From Candidatus Pseudobacter hemicellulosilyticus (GTDB lineage: Bacteria; Bacteroidota; Bacteroidia; Chitinophagales; Chitinophagaceae): a DNA stretch of 64,000 nucleotides. Below, one piece after another: positions 51,429 through 62,000 of this stretch; positions within the stretch are counted from its first letter, which is position 1, and each line of letters opens with the position of its first letter. The notes below the pieces were generated by a model. It saw only the letters and a list, made by a program, of their open reading frames with translations, had not been told where the DNA came from and did no database searches. The stretch lies in NCBI GenBank assembly GCA_029202545.1, contig CP119311.1:2914001-2978000 (forward strand), read 5' to 3'. The position numbers were made by a program, and so were the translations under genes.

Positions 51429-54050
51429 ATGAACCTGAATAATTTCACCATTAAGGCACAGGAAGCGATCGCCCAGGCGCAGCAGATCGCTTTCAACCAG
51501 AATAATGTCAATATTGAGACAGAACACCTGCTGAAGAGCCTGCTGGAACAGGAGGACTCTCCGGTAGAATACCTGTTGAAGAAAAATAATGTGACGGTCA
51601 ACCTGCTGGAAAGCAAGCTGGACGAAAGCATCGCCAAGCTGCCCACTGCCGGCGGCAGCACCCCTGCACAGATGATCAGCCGGGATGCCAATACCGCCGT
51701 ATTGCGGGCAGGCACCGTCCTGAAACAGTTTGGTGATGAATTTGTGAGTGTGGAACACCTGCTGCTCGCTATCCTGCAGGGCACGGATAATGCCGCCCGC
51801 CTGCTGAAAGATGCCGGTCTCACCGAAAAAGGCCTGGAAGCAGCTATCAAAGACCTGCGCAAAGGGGATACTATCAAGAGCCAGACCCAGGACAGCCAGT
51901 TCAATGCCCTGAACAAATATGCCAAGAACCTGAATGAACTGGCCCGCCAGGGCAAGCTGGACCCTGTGATCGGCCGGGATGAGGAGATCCGCAGGACCCT
52001 GCATATCCTGTCCCGCCGCAGCAAGAACAACCCCATCCTGGTGGGTGAGCCCGGTGTAGGTAAAACAGCTATTGCCGAAGGACTGGCGCACCGTATTGTA
52101 AATGGCGACGTGCCCGAGAACCTGCGTTCCAAAGTGATCTTTGCCCTGGATATGGGCCTGCTGATAGCCGGCGCCAAATACAAGGGGGAGTTTGAAGAAA
52201 GACTGAAAGGTGTAGTGAAAGAGGTCAGCGGCAGCGAAGGGGAGATCATCCTTTTCATTGACGAGATCCATACCCTGGTAGGGGCTGGCGGCGGCGACGG
52301 CGCTATGGATGCCGCCAATATCCTCAAACCCGCCCTGGCAAGAGGCGAACTCAGGGCCATCGGCGCCACCACGCTGAATGAATACCAGAAATTCTTTGAG
52401 AAAGATAAAGCCCTCGAACGCCGCTTCCAGAAAGTGCTGATCGAAGAGCCCAGTGAAGAAGATACCGTCTCCATCCTGCGTGGCCTGAAAGACCGGTATG
52501 AAACCTATCACCATGTGCGGATCAAGGATGAAGCCATCATTGCAGCGGTGGAATTATCGAACCGCTATATTACGGATCGTTTCCTGCCCGACAAGGCCAT
52601 TGACCTGATTGATGAAAGCGCGGCCAAGCTGCGGCTGGAAATGAACAGTATGCCTGAAGAGCTGGATAAGCTGGAAAGGCAGATCCGCCAGCTGGAGATA
52701 GAGCGCGAAGCCATCAAAAGAGAAAATGATGAAGACAAGCTGAAAAGCCTTACTACGGATATTGCCAACCTGAGCGTGGAAAGGGATACTTTCCGGGCCA
52801 AATGGAAAGAAGAGAAGGAGATCGTAGAGAAAGTGCAGAGCGCCAAAGCCGCTATTGAACAATTGAAGATAGCCGCCGAACAGGCCGAAAGAAATGGTGA
52901 TTACGGAAAAGTGGCCGAGATCCGCTATGGTAAGATCAAGGAACAGGAACAGGTGATCCGCCAGTACACTGATGAACTGGCTGAGATCGATGAGAAAAGG
53001 TTGCTGAAAGAAGAAGTGGATGCAGAAGATATTGCCGAGAACGTGGCCAAGGCTACGGGTATACCGGTCAGTCGCATGCTGCAGAGTGAAAAGGAAAAAC
53101 TGCTGAACCTGGAAGCGCACCTGCACCAGCGGGTGGTGGGCCAGGACGAAGCCCTCACGGCCGTGGCGGATGCCATCCGCCGGAGCAGGGCCGGTCTGCA
53201 GGACCCCAAAAAACCTATCGGCTCCTTTATCTTCCTGGGTACTACCGGTGTAGGTAAAACGGAGCTGGCCAAGGCGCTGGCGGAATTCCTGTTTGATGAC
53301 GAGGGCATGATGACCCGGATAGATATGAGTGAGTACCAGGAGAAACATACTGTTTCCCGACTGGTAGGCGCTCCTCCCGGTTATGTGGGCTATGATGAAG
53401 GCGGCCAGCTGACCGAAGCGGTACGCCGTAAGCCTTACAGCGTGGTGCTGCTGGATGAGATAGAAAAAGCGCATCCTGACGTCTGGAACGTACTGCTCCA
53501 GGTGCTGGATGATGGAAGGCTGACAGACAATAAAGGCCGGGTGGTGAACTTCAAGAATACCATTATCATCATGACCAGCAATATCGGTAGCCACCTGATC
53601 CAGGAAGCTTTTGAAGATGTGAACGAAAGGAATGTGGAGGAAGCTACCAATAAGGCCCGGAGCGAAGTGATGAACCTGCTGCGGCAGACCATCCGGCCCG
53701 AGTTCCTGAACCGGGTGGACGAGGTGATCATGTTCCAGCCGCTCCTGAAAAAAGAAATAAGGGGTATTATCCGGATCCAGCTGGGCAACCTGCAAAGGCT
53801 GGTGGCGGAGAACGGTATTGACCTGCAGTTCAGCGATTACGCCATCGACTTCCTGGCGGAGAACGGTTTTGACCCCCAGTTTGGGGCCCGACCGCTCAAA
53901 AGGCTGATACAGAAGGAGATAGTAAACCAGCTGTCCCGGAAGATCCTGGCAGGGGATATTGACAGGGCGCACCCGGTGCTGGTGGATGTATTTGACGGGG
54001 TGGTAGTGTTCCGGAATGCGAACATGTCCTCCCCGGCAGGGGTGGAATAA
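51429..54050 (+). CDS. clpB: ATP-dependent disaggregase ClpB
   Basis: An 873-residue Hsp100 chaperone that extracts proteins from aggregates with DnaK. It has N-domain repeats (AQEAIAQAQQIAF, EFVSVEHLLLAIL) and NBD1 with Walker A GEPGVGKTA and Walker B LFIDEIH. The ClpB-specific coiled-coil middle domain (EELDKLERQIRQLEIEREA and onward, about residues 405-520) is present. NBD2 has GTTGVGKTE, MSEYQEKHTVSRLVGAPPGY and VLLDEIEKAHPD. The middle domain and the lack of a ClpP-binding tripeptide separate it from ClpA/ClpC. No CIRCE element or heat-shock promoter was recognised in the 117 bp upstream. Confidence 0.98.
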   Translation: MNLNNFTIKAQEAIAQAQQIAFNQNNVNIETEHLLKSLLEQEDSPVEYLLKKNNVTVNLLESKLDESIAKLPTAGGSTPAQMISRDANTAVLRAGTVLKQFGDEFVSVEHLLLAILQGTDNAARLLKDAGLTEKGLEAAIKDLRKGDTIKSQTQDSQFNALNKYAKNLNELARQGKLDPVIGRDEEIRRTLHILSRRSKNNPILVGEPGVGKTAIAEGLAHRIVNGDVPENLRSKVIFALDMGLLIAGAKYKGEFEERLKGVVKEVSGSEGEIILFIDEIHTLVGAGGGDGAMDAANILKPALARGELRAIGATTLNEYQKFFEKDKALERRFQKVLIEEPSEEDTVSILRGLKDRYETYHHVRIKDEAIIAAVELSNRYITDRFLPDKAIDLIDESAAKLRLEMNSMPEELDKLERQIRQLEIEREAIKRENDEDKLKSLTTDIANLSVERDTFRAKWKEEKEIVEKVQSAKAAIEQLKIAAEQAERNGDYGKVAEIRYGKIKEQEQVIRQYTDELAEIDEKRLLKEEVDAEDIAENVAKATGIPVSRMLQSEKEKLLNLEAHLHQRVVGQDEALTAVADAIRRSRAGLQDPKKPIGSFIFLGTTGVGKTELAKALAEFLFDDEGMMTRIDMSEYQEKHTVSRLVGAPPGYVGYDEGGQLTEAVRRKPYSVVLLDEIEKAHPDVWNVLLQVLDDGRLTDNKGRVVNFKNTIIIMTSNIGSHLIQEAFEDVNERNVEEATNKARSEVMNLLRQTIRPEFLNRVDEVIMFQPLLKKEIRGIIRIQLGNLQRLVAENGIDLQFSDYAIDFLAENGFDPQFGARPLKRLIQKEIVNQLSRKILAGDIDRAHPVLVDVFDGVVVFRNANMSSPAGVE

Positions 54051-54173
54051 ATTTTACCCGCTCCCATAACCGAACACTCCCCGGTTGAAAATTGTAATAT
54101 ATTCGCCTGGATTCCCGGTGCAGAACTGATTGCCTGCCCTTTCCGGAATGTTAAAAAAAGGAGAAATCTATAT

Positions 54174-54752
54174 ATGGCAATGCATAAAGCTAAAATAGTG
54201 GAGATCATTCCGCCCAAGGACATCTGGCAGGGCCCTGCCAATGCGCCGGTGGCCCTGGTTGAGTTTGGTGATTACGAGAGTGAGGCCTGTGCCCGGGTGC
54301 ATGAAGTGGTCAAAAAGCTGCTGCAGACCTTTGAGGGCGACCTGAAATTTTGTTTCCGTCATTTCCCGTTGACCCAGATCCACCAGCGTGCCCAGAAAGC
54401 GGCTGAAGCGGCGGTTGCCGCCAGCCAGGAAGGGAAGTTCTGGGATATGCACGAGCTGCTGTTCCGCTACCGCCGGTCGCTGGGAAGCGCCAGCCTGAAA
54501 GAATATGCCCGTGAAGCCGGGGTGACCGATAAGAATATCCTGCCTAAGCTGGTGGACTCCCTCTATGGCTGGACAGTCCGTAACGACCTGCTCGAAGGCC
54601 TGGAAAAAGGCGTCCGGGATGTACCGGCCTTTTTCATCAACGGCGAGCCCCTGACCGGCAAGCCTACCTACGAGAACCTGCGGAAGGCCATTGAGGAAGT
54701 ATTGAAGCAGGGGAAGAAGAAAACTAAAACTGCGGTCAGGCAACGTGCGTAA
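54174..54752 (+). CDS. DsbA-family thioredoxin-fold protein with Ser-x-x-Cys active site
   Basis: A 192-residue cytosolic protein of the DSBA-like group: PANAPVALVEFGDYE at the first strand, FCFRHFPLTQIHQRAQKAAEAA, GKFWDMHELLFRY, the cis-proline segment VPAFFINGEPLTG, and a basic tail (KQGKKKTKTAVRQRA). The usual CPYC is SEAC here (in GDYESEACARV), so only the second cysteine remains. It cannot form the internal disulfide of a DsbA oxidase and may act as a monothiol reductase, a glutathione-type enzyme or a chaperone. It has no signal peptide. It starts 123 bp after clpB. Confidence 0.9.
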   Translation: MAMHKAKIVEIIPPKDIWQGPANAPVALVEFGDYESEACARVHEVVKKLLQTFEGDLKFCFRHFPLTQIHQRAQKAAEAAVAASQEGKFWDMHELLFRYRRSLGSASLKEYAREAGVTDKNILPKLVDSLYGWTVRNDLLEGLEKGVRDVPAFFINGEPLTGKPTYENLRKAIEEVLKQGKKKTKTAVRQRA

Positions 54753-55089
54753 GCGCTGTTGCCCGCTGATAGATCAGGAGCTGCATCTGGCAGATGAAAT
54801 GATGCGGGTAATGGATAATAGGCGATGAATAACCATGATGCCTCCTGCACTGTTAAAGGAACTATAAACTTAGGGGCCAGGTTCTCCCTATTAAAATGAT
54901 CCGCCCCGGGCAATAATTTGCCCGGGGCTTTGTTTTTGCATAAGCTTATAAGGGGAACTGCCGTCTTTTTTTGATCGTAGCAGTGAAGACTACCCGGAAG
55001 ATGCGTTCAATCAATAACTGCATCAGCCAACGGATGGACTTTATTCTTCGTAAAATGTTATTTTGCTGAAAATATTTTAGTTGCTGAAT
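54753..55089. other. Intergenic region, 337 bp
   Basis: It holds an intrinsic terminator at 54903-54937 and AT-rich sequence leading to the Omp85-like gene. Near 55060 a TTATTTTGC stretch is close to, but does not fully match, the TAnnTTTG consensus. I see no reading frame or RNA gene here. Confidence 0.5.
54903..54937 (+). terminator. Intrinsic terminator
   Basis: An 11-bp perfect stem GCCCCGGGCAA/TTGCCCGGGGC (54903-54913 with 54918-54928) with a four-base loop, followed by a T-rich tail (TTTGTTTTT). It ends the DsbA-like transcript. Confidence 0.88.
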
Positions 55090-56997
55090 ATGGGTTTAAG
55101 GAAGCTGGTTCGCGTATTACTCTTGTCTGTCCCACTGGTGATGGGCATGGCCGCTTCTCTTTACGCCCAGATCGAGGAGGAGGACGAAGACGTAATAAAG
55201 CCAGTAAAAGATACGCTGCCGCCCCGCTACGGTATCGATAGCTTTATTCTTAAACGCAGGGGGCTGATCGGCAAACTGGCCCGCAACCTGCTCACGGACA
55301 CCATTGCTGAAAATGTAGCCGCCCTGACCCCGGTCCGGAACGACCTGCTCTTCAGTATCTACAAAGGACGCGTGATCCGCAGCGTGCGGGTAGAACAGCT
55401 GGACTTTGGTACGCCTATCACTGATACCTCCCGCAAATTCCGTAACCGCCTGACCCGCCTGGCCAACAATTTTCACCGCAATACCCGGGGGTATGTGGTC
55501 CGCAATAACCTGTTCTTTAAAAAGGGCGACAAACTGGAGCCTTACCTGCTGGCGGATAATGAGCGGCATCTCCGCGACCAGCCCTACCTGCAGGATGCCC
55601 GGATCTCCGTAAGAACAGCCGATAACAGCTATGACTCAGTGGATGTGGTGGTCTACACCAAGGATGTATTATCCCTGGGTGGTACTTTTCATATGCGCAA
55701 TACCACCAGCGTGGATATGTCCGTCCGCGATGATAACCTCGGAGGCTGGGGCGACAGGCTACAGGGTAGCGTCCTCTACGACCAGCAGCGGCTGGAGAAA
55801 GTGGGCTATGGCATGGAGTTCATCAAGCGGAATATTGCCGGTACTTTCATTGACGGGGTAGGTGGCTTCAAGAATTTTGCCGATGCCCTCAACAGCGGAA
55901 GGGATGAAGAAAGGAATTTTTATGTGCGCTTCCTCAAGCCGCTGGTGAACCCCTATATGCGTTTTACCTATGCCCTGGAACTGGCTACCCATACTTCCAG
56001 GAATATGTACCTCACCGACTCCCTGTACAAAGAGGATTTTGTGTATGACTATTTCAACTACGATGCCTGGTTAGGCTGGAACACGGGGGCCTTCAAATTA
56101 AAACTGCTGTCTGGTCTGAACGAAGACGACCGCTTACGCACCCTGCTCAGTATGCGGGTCATGCGGAAGCAGTTCCAGGAGATCCCCGACAAATATGTGC
56201 GGGAATATGATGCCCGCTATACGGATGTCACCGGGGTCATAGGCTCCATCTCCATCTTTGGGCAGAACTTCTATAAAACCCGCTATATCTACGGCTTTGG
56301 CCGGAATGAGGACGTTCCGGAAGGTGTGGACCTTTCGCTGACCGGCGGCTGGACCAAGGTGCAGGGGATAGAACGCCCTTACCTGGGACTGGACCTGCAG
56401 CGGAACTTCTTTACGGCCAGCGAACAATACTTCAATTATACTTTCCGGATCGGTGCCTACTGGCGGGATAAAAAGCCTGAGGATATGGATGTACTCTTCA
56501 ACCTGGATTATTTCAGCCCGCTCCGGACCATGGGCCCCAGATGGAAGCAGCGTACTTTTATCAGCGCCGGCATTACAGGACAGGTCAATAAAAAGCTGAA
56601 CGAGGAATTATACCTGGAAAGCCAGTTTGGCCTGCCGGAGTTGCGGAACGACCGGAACATTGGTGGTGATATCCGTGCCACGCTCAAAGCTGAGTCAGTC
56701 TTTTTCAGTCCGCTCAACATCATCAACTTCCGCTTTGCGCCCTTTGTATTTACCAATCTCTGCGTTATCAATCCTACCGATCAGGGACTGAAAAAAAGCG
56801 ATCTCTACAGCAGCCTGGGAGCCGGCCTGCGCGCCCGCAACGAAGCGCTGATCTTTGGCACCCTGGAACTGAAGGCGCATTATTTCCCCCGCGCCAACTA
56901 CTTCGGTGAACGCTGGCGGATAGATTTTAATACCAATATCAAATTCAAGTACAACCGCCAGATCATCAAGCGGCCGGAACTGATACTGGTGAATTAG
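55090..56997 (+). CDS. Omp85/BamA-like outer-membrane protein
   Basis: A 635-residue exported protein with a signal peptide (LVRVLLLSVPLVMGMAASLYAQ). Residues 75-190 look like POTRA-type domains (GRVIRSVRVEQLDFGTPIT; NNLFFKKGDKLEPYLLADNERHLRDQPYLQDARISV). Residues 200-635 look like a beta-barrel (LSLGGTFHMRN; GVDLSLTGGWTK; YLGLDLQRNFF; GIRAR-like GAGLRARNEAL). The motif with two basic residues before PYL and the position of a strand after NNLFF agree with outer-membrane insertion or secretion factors of the Omp85 superfamily. It has far fewer POTRA domains than BamA. The partner and substrate are unknown. The ATG at 55090 is used; a TTG lies nine bases upstream. Confidence 0.8.
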   Translation: MGLRKLVRVLLLSVPLVMGMAASLYAQIEEEDEDVIKPVKDTLPPRYGIDSFILKRRGLIGKLARNLLTDTIAENVAALTPVRNDLLFSIYKGRVIRSVRVEQLDFGTPITDTSRKFRNRLTRLANNFHRNTRGYVVRNNLFFKKGDKLEPYLLADNERHLRDQPYLQDARISVRTADNSYDSVDVVVYTKDVLSLGGTFHMRNTTSVDMSVRDDNLGGWGDRLQGSVLYDQQRLEKVGYGMEFIKRNIAGTFIDGVGGFKNFADALNSGRDEERNFYVRFLKPLVNPYMRFTYALELATHTSRNMYLTDSLYKEDFVYDYFNYDAWLGWNTGAFKLKLLSGLNEDDRLRTLLSMRVMRKQFQEIPDKYVREYDARYTDVTGVIGSISIFGQNFYKTRYIYGFGRNEDVPEGVDLSLTGGWTKVQGIERPYLGLDLQRNFFTASEQYFNYTFRIGAYWRDKKPEDMDVLFNLDYFSPLRTMGPRWKQRTFISAGITGQVNKKLNEELYLESQFGLPELRNDRNIGGDIRATLKAESVFFSPLNIINFRFAPFVFTNLCVINPTDQGLKKSDLYSSLGAGLRARNEALIFGTLELKAHYFPRANYFGERWRIDFNTNIKFKYNRQIIKRPELILVN

Positions 56998-57010
56998 GAT
57001 CCGCTGACGC

Positions 57011-57904
57011 TTAGTTTTCCCGGTAGGCTACCGGGGTCATGCCTGTCCGCTTTTTGAAGTAGGCGCTAAAAAATGAAGGGTTGGCAAAATTCAATTCGTC
57101 TGCAATCTGCGCCACCGTAATATCCGTGTTCTTTAATAGGGCCTTGGCCGCCATGATCACCATTTCATCTATCCATTCTGAAACAGATTTGCCGTTGACG
57201 GCCCTGATCACTTTGGAGAAATGTTTGGGTGTTAAGAACAGCTTATTGGCGTAAAACTGTACGCTTCTTTCATTCTTGTAGAATTCGAACAGGAGGCCCA
57301 TGAACCTGATAAAGATATCCTGCTGCCTGCTGGCTGCTTTTCCGCCCTGCGTCCCGGGATATAATGCATATAACTGGAGTATCTGGTAAATAAGGGCATA
57401 TAATAAATTCCTGATCACATCTTCCCGGTAGACGATGGTCTTCTGATACTGTTTTATGATCAGCTTATGCATGGTCAATAATTCCCTGAAATCTTCATTG
57501 TTCAGCTTCTGACAGGCCTGCCCCTGCACAGCCTTTATAATATGCCCCAACTGCGTTGTTAAACGCATATTGGAGATGAAATCAGGGGTGAAGAACAAAA
57601 ACTCAATCCTTACATCCGGACTCTGCTTTAAAACCTGGATGATATTCCCCGGAACAACGATCACGATGCTGTTCTGGTCGATGCTGTGCTCCGTAAGATT
57701 TAACCTGATACTGGCTGTTCCCTTGACACAGAACACAAATGCAATGCCTTCTATGATCAGGGGGTATTCAAAATTCAGGGAATGCTCGTGCAGGGTAGTA
57801 GGACTTTTGGAAACGATAAAGTCGTTTGTTTCTGTAATGACATTCACATTGACCTGCCGGGTGAAATGCTCAATGGATATTTTCCTGTAGTCCTTCTTTT
57901 TCAT
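57011..57904 (-). CDS. AraC-family transcriptional regulator
   Basis: A 297-residue regulator. The N-terminal half is a cupin-like sensing domain (IEGIAFVFCVKGTASIRLNL, SIVIVVPGNIIQVLKQS). The C-terminal 100 residues form the AraC double helix-turn-helix: VQFYANKLFLTPKHFSKVIR, ITVAQIADELNFANPSFFSAYFKKRTGMTPVAYR. It is divergent from the RND efflux operon across a 124-bp gap, so it most likely controls that operon and perhaps itself. The ligand is unknown. It ends 13 bp after the end of the Omp85-like gene on the opposite strand. Confidence 0.93.
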   Translation of the reverse strand: MKKKDYRKISIEHFTRQVNVNVITETNDFIVSKSPTTLHEHSLNFEYPLIIEGIAFVFCVKGTASIRLNLTEHSIDQNSIVIVVPGNIIQVLKQSPDVRIEFLFFTPDFISNMRLTTQLGHIIKAVQGQACQKLNNEDFRELLTMHKLIIKQYQKTIVYREDVIRNLLYALIYQILQLYALYPGTQGGKAASRQQDIFIRFMGLLFEFYKNERSVQFYANKLFLTPKHFSKVIRAVNGKSVSEWIDEMVIMAAKALLKNTDITVAQIADELNFANPSFFSAYFKKRTGMTPVAYREN

Positions 57905-58028
57905 GATAAAGGGGTTCTGCCTGCAAGATAGAAAAAAGCGACATTTTGAACATCAATAACGTGGAATCGGGCGTATAAAATTCAATTGTTACGGACAACT
58001 TTGTGGGGTGATAAATCAAACCAGAAGT

Positions 58029-59075
58029 ATGAACAGAGTTGTTTTTTATTTGACAGGATATGCCAGTCTCTTGAGTTTATTGCTGCTTTCCTGTTCTCCT
58101 GCGGCGGGGGGCAAAGAGGAAAAAAAAGCTGTTCTGGTGAAGGTTCAGCAGCTGGCCATTGACAGCAGTTTGTATCAGCAGGAATATGTTGGTACGGTAG
58201 ATGCTGATAATGCTGTTGATGTCAGCTTCCTGGTAGGCGGTGCTATTGAGCAGCTATTTGTCAGTGAAGGGCAGCGGGTCTCCAAAGGACAGCTGCTTGG
58301 CAGATTGAACACTACTTCATTAAAGCATGCCCATGAATTGGCTGTAGCTGCTTTGAACCAGGCGGAAGATGCTTATAAGCGGTTAAGCGCCATGTATGAA
58401 AATAACAGTCTTCCGGAGATCCAGTATATGGATATAAGATCAAAGCTGGCGCAGGCCAGGGCCAGTGAAGCTATTGCCAGGAAGAGCCTTCAGGATTGTG
58501 CTATTTATGCTCCCCAGAGCGGAGTGACCGGAAAGCGTTACCTGGAGCCGGGCGCTACCGTAATGCCCGGTACCCCGGTATACAGCATCATGAATATCAG
58601 CCATGTTAAGGTGAAGGTGGCCATCCCTGAGGGGGAGATATCATCTATCCGGACAGGTGATCCTTCTGTGGTAAGGATCTCAGCTTTAGCGGATAGATCC
58701 TATGATGGCAGGGTGCTGGAAAAAGGCGTCTCCGCCAATCCTGTTTCCCATACGTATGATATTAAGATCCGCGTCGCCAATCCCGGTTGGGGGATCATGC
58801 CTGGCATGGTATGCCGCATATACCTCGGAAATACGCATGAGCCAGCTGGCAACAGGATCATTGTTCCCGTTAAGGCGGTCCAGGTGGATCATTCCGGGAA
58901 AAGATTTGTCTGGGTCAGGGATCAGCAGGGAAAAGCTGCTTATAAGGAAGTGACATTAGGCAGACTCTCCGGAAATGGTGTCCAGGTGACAGCCGGTCTG
59001 GCGGAAGGCGAAGAATTGATCATAGAAGGTTATCAACATATTAGTGCTGGTCTTCCAGTTTTAGTTCAAAACTAA
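58029..59075 (+). CDS. RND efflux periplasmic adaptor (membrane fusion) lipoprotein
   Basis: A 348-residue adaptor with lipobox LLLLSC (Cys22). The order is beta-barrel/lipoyl/helical hairpin/lipoyl/barrel: the first lipoyl half is VDVSFLVGGAIEQLFVSEGQRVSKGQLLGRL, the hairpin lies at about 105-155 (ALNQAEDAYKRLSAMYENN), and the second lipoyl half is IYAPQSGVTGKRYLEPGATV. It links the inner-membrane pump to the TolC-like channel. The ATG at 58029 starts the signal; the frame is open seven codons earlier. A weak promoter-like CAACTTTG lies at 57996-58003. The permease gene starts 14 bp after the stop. Confidence 0.94.
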   Translation: MNRVVFYLTGYASLLSLLLLSCSPAAGGKEEKKAVLVKVQQLAIDSSLYQQEYVGTVDADNAVDVSFLVGGAIEQLFVSEGQRVSKGQLLGRLNTTSLKHAHELAVAALNQAEDAYKRLSAMYENNSLPEIQYMDIRSKLAQARASEAIARKSLQDCAIYAPQSGVTGKRYLEPGATVMPGTPVYSIMNISHVKVKVAIPEGEISSIRTGDPSVVRISALADRSYDGRVLEKGVSANPVSHTYDIKIRVANPGWGIMPGMVCRIYLGNTHEPAGNRIIVPVKAVQVDHSGKRFVWVRDQQGKAAYKEVTLGRLSGNGVQVTAGLAEGEELIIEGYQHISAGLPVLVQN

Positions 59076-59089
59076 TAAAAGCTGATCCG

Positions 59090-62000
59090 ATGAAAGAACA
59101 GAAAGGGCTTATAGCGCAGGCTATGAAGCATAACAAGATCGTGTTGCTGGTAATCAGTACCCTGGTGCTCTGTGGAGCGTTTGCACTGTATAAGATGCCC
59201 AAGCAGGAGTTTCCCATTTTCACCATACGGCAGGGCGTTGTAGTAGGTATGTATCCCGGCGCTACTTCTGCTGAAGTGGAGGAACAGCTCACCAGGCCAT
59301 TGGAGCATTACTTATTTACTTTCAAAGAGGTGAAAAAGTCAAAGACCTATTCTCAATCCAGGGATGGAATAGTATATGTTTTTGTTGAGCTGAATGATGA
59401 TGTCAATAATAAAGATGAGGTCTGGTCCAAAATAAAGCACGGCCTGGCCATATTTAAGATGCAGCTTCCTTCCGGCGTGCTGGCCTTGATTGCCAATGAT
59501 GATTTTGGCGACACTTCCGCCCTGCTGATTGCGTTGGAGTCCGATACAAAAACCTATCGCCAGCTGAAGGACTACCTGGAAATCCTGGAAGATAAGATCA
59601 GGGGTGTAGCGTCTGTATCTAATTTGCGGAGATATGGGGTTCAGAATGAACAGCTCAGTATTTATATCGACAAGGAGAAAGTGGCCAGTTACGGGATTAA
59701 TGTGTACAGCCTGTATAAGGTGCTGCTTACAAAAGGCATGGTTGGTCCATCCGGGGTGATCGATAATGATGAGGTTGTGCTCCCTATTCATATTGAACGG
59801 CCCTTTTCCTCTGAAAGAGACCTGGAGGAAGAGATCGTTTATTCTGATCCTTCCGGCAATCATATACGTCTGAAGGATATTGCACAGGTTATCCGGGAAT
59901 ATCCAAAAGCAGCCAATTATACCATCAGCAATAACAAGCGATGCCTGGTCCTTTCCACCGAAATGCGGGAGGGATATAATATTGTACAGTATGGAAAGGA
60001 GGTGGATAAGGTGCTTAAAGCATTTGAAAAAGGGCTGCCTGAAGATGTGAAGGTCTTCAGGATCGCAGATCAGCCGCAGGTGGTAGATGCCTCCATCAAT
60101 ACATTTTTGGAAGAACTGCTGATAGCTATCATTGCGGTGGTGGTGGTTACCATTATATTTCTCCCGATTCGAGTTGCAGGCGTTGCAGCTTCAAGCATCC
60201 CGGTATCCATCTTTATATCGCTTGCAGTAATGTTTGCTTTTGGTATAGAGCTGAATACGGTGACACTGGCGGCGTTGGTGGTGGTGCTGGGAATGATAGT
60301 GGACAATTCCATTGTGATCGTAGATAGTTACCTGGAAAAGCTGGATGAAGGTGTGCCCAGGTGGAATGCAGCCATTGAAAGCGCCCGGGAATATTTTAAA
60401 GCCATTTTATCTGCAACGCTGGCAATCGGGATCACCTTTTTCCCATTCCTGTTCACTCTTACCGGACAGCTGTATGATTTTGTGCAGGCTTTTCCCTGGA
60501 CAATATTGATAACCCTGACTATCTCCCTTGCCGTAGCCATTCTTTTTATACCCTGGCTGCAATATGTACTGGTCAAAAAAGGGCTGCATTCACGGGCTGC
60601 TCACGGTGTAAAGAAGCGAAAGCCGGTACTGGATCATATTCAGTCATTTTATGGATCGGTCCTGGAAACCGTTTTCCGGTACCCTCGTTTTTCTCTGCTC
60701 GTTGGTGTGCTGTCTGTGGCAGGGGGTATTGTTCTGTTCGTCAACCAGCCATTAAAGCTGATGCCGGTGGCGGAGCGGAACCAGTTTGCCGTTGAAATAT
60801 TCCTGCCCCAGGCCAGTTCCCTGCATCAAACCGAGGTGGTAGCCAGGGACATGAGCGCTATTCTGGGGGGCGACAGGCGCGTTAAGTCACTCACCACTTT
60901 TATGGGCACTGGTTCTCCCAGGTTCCATACTACTTATGCGCCTAAGATCGGAGGGACCAACTTCGCCCAGTTTATAGTGAATACGGAATCTAATAAGGCT
61001 ACTGAAGCCATGCTTGATGAATATGCTGCAAAATATGCGCACCATTATCCAAACGCTTTTGTAAAGTTCAAACAGCTGGATTACCAGATCGGGGTGGATG
61101 CTGATGTGGAGGTCAGGTTCAGTGGTAATGATATAGGAGCGTTGAAACAGGCGGCAGGCAAACTGCAGGACCAGCTGGGCAAGCTGGAGGAACCCCTGAG
61201 AATATATACCAACTACGAAGAGATCCTGCCGGATATCCGGGTGGCGCTGGACCGGGTGGAATCCAACAGGATAGGCATGGGAGAGGGGATGCTGGGCGTT
61301 GGGCTTGCTTCCCGTTTTGGGGGATTGCCTATTACTACTATCTGGGAAAATGATTACAGGATCCCGGTGGTGCTGAAATCCAAATGGCAGCATGGAGATC
61401 CGGTGGCAGCAGATGTGGAGAATGAGTACATATCCGGTCTTTTTTCTCCTGCAGTCCCTTTGCGGCAGATAGCCAAAGTTTCTACAGGGTGGAACGAGGG
61501 GCAGATTGTACGGCGTAATGGGGTCAGGACCCTGTCCTTATATATTGATTTGAAACGAGGGGAAAAAGTGGGGCTGATGCAAAACAGGGTTGAAGACCTG
61601 GTGCAGGAAATGGCGACAGCATTGGAAGACGGGCAGATTACGGTATCCTATGGTGGGGTCAAAGAAATGAATGATGAAACTATTCCGAAAATATTGAATG
61701 CCCTGATCGCTTCGATAGCTATCATCTTTTTTATCCTGGTATTCCATTTCAGGAATGTGGGACTGGCGGCCCTGGTCTTCAGCTCAACAGCGTTCAGCAT
61801 TTTCGGCGCAGCGTTTGGTGTATGGGTGATGGGATTGGACTTTAGTATAACAGGTGTATTGGGACTGGTCAGTCTCATTGGCATCATAGTGCGTAATGGT
61901 ATCATCATGTATGATTACATTGAAGCGCTGCGTTCAACATCCGCTGCTCCCCTTCGTGACATTTGCCTGGAAGCCGGCAAACGCCGGATGCGTCCCATTC

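Noticed and set aside
50280..52514. A 744-codon open frame that seems to extend the serine-hydrolase-like protein by 400 residues.
   Set aside because: The extra part is the antisense of clpB and has no signal or domain; the signal peptide at 51311 marks the true start.
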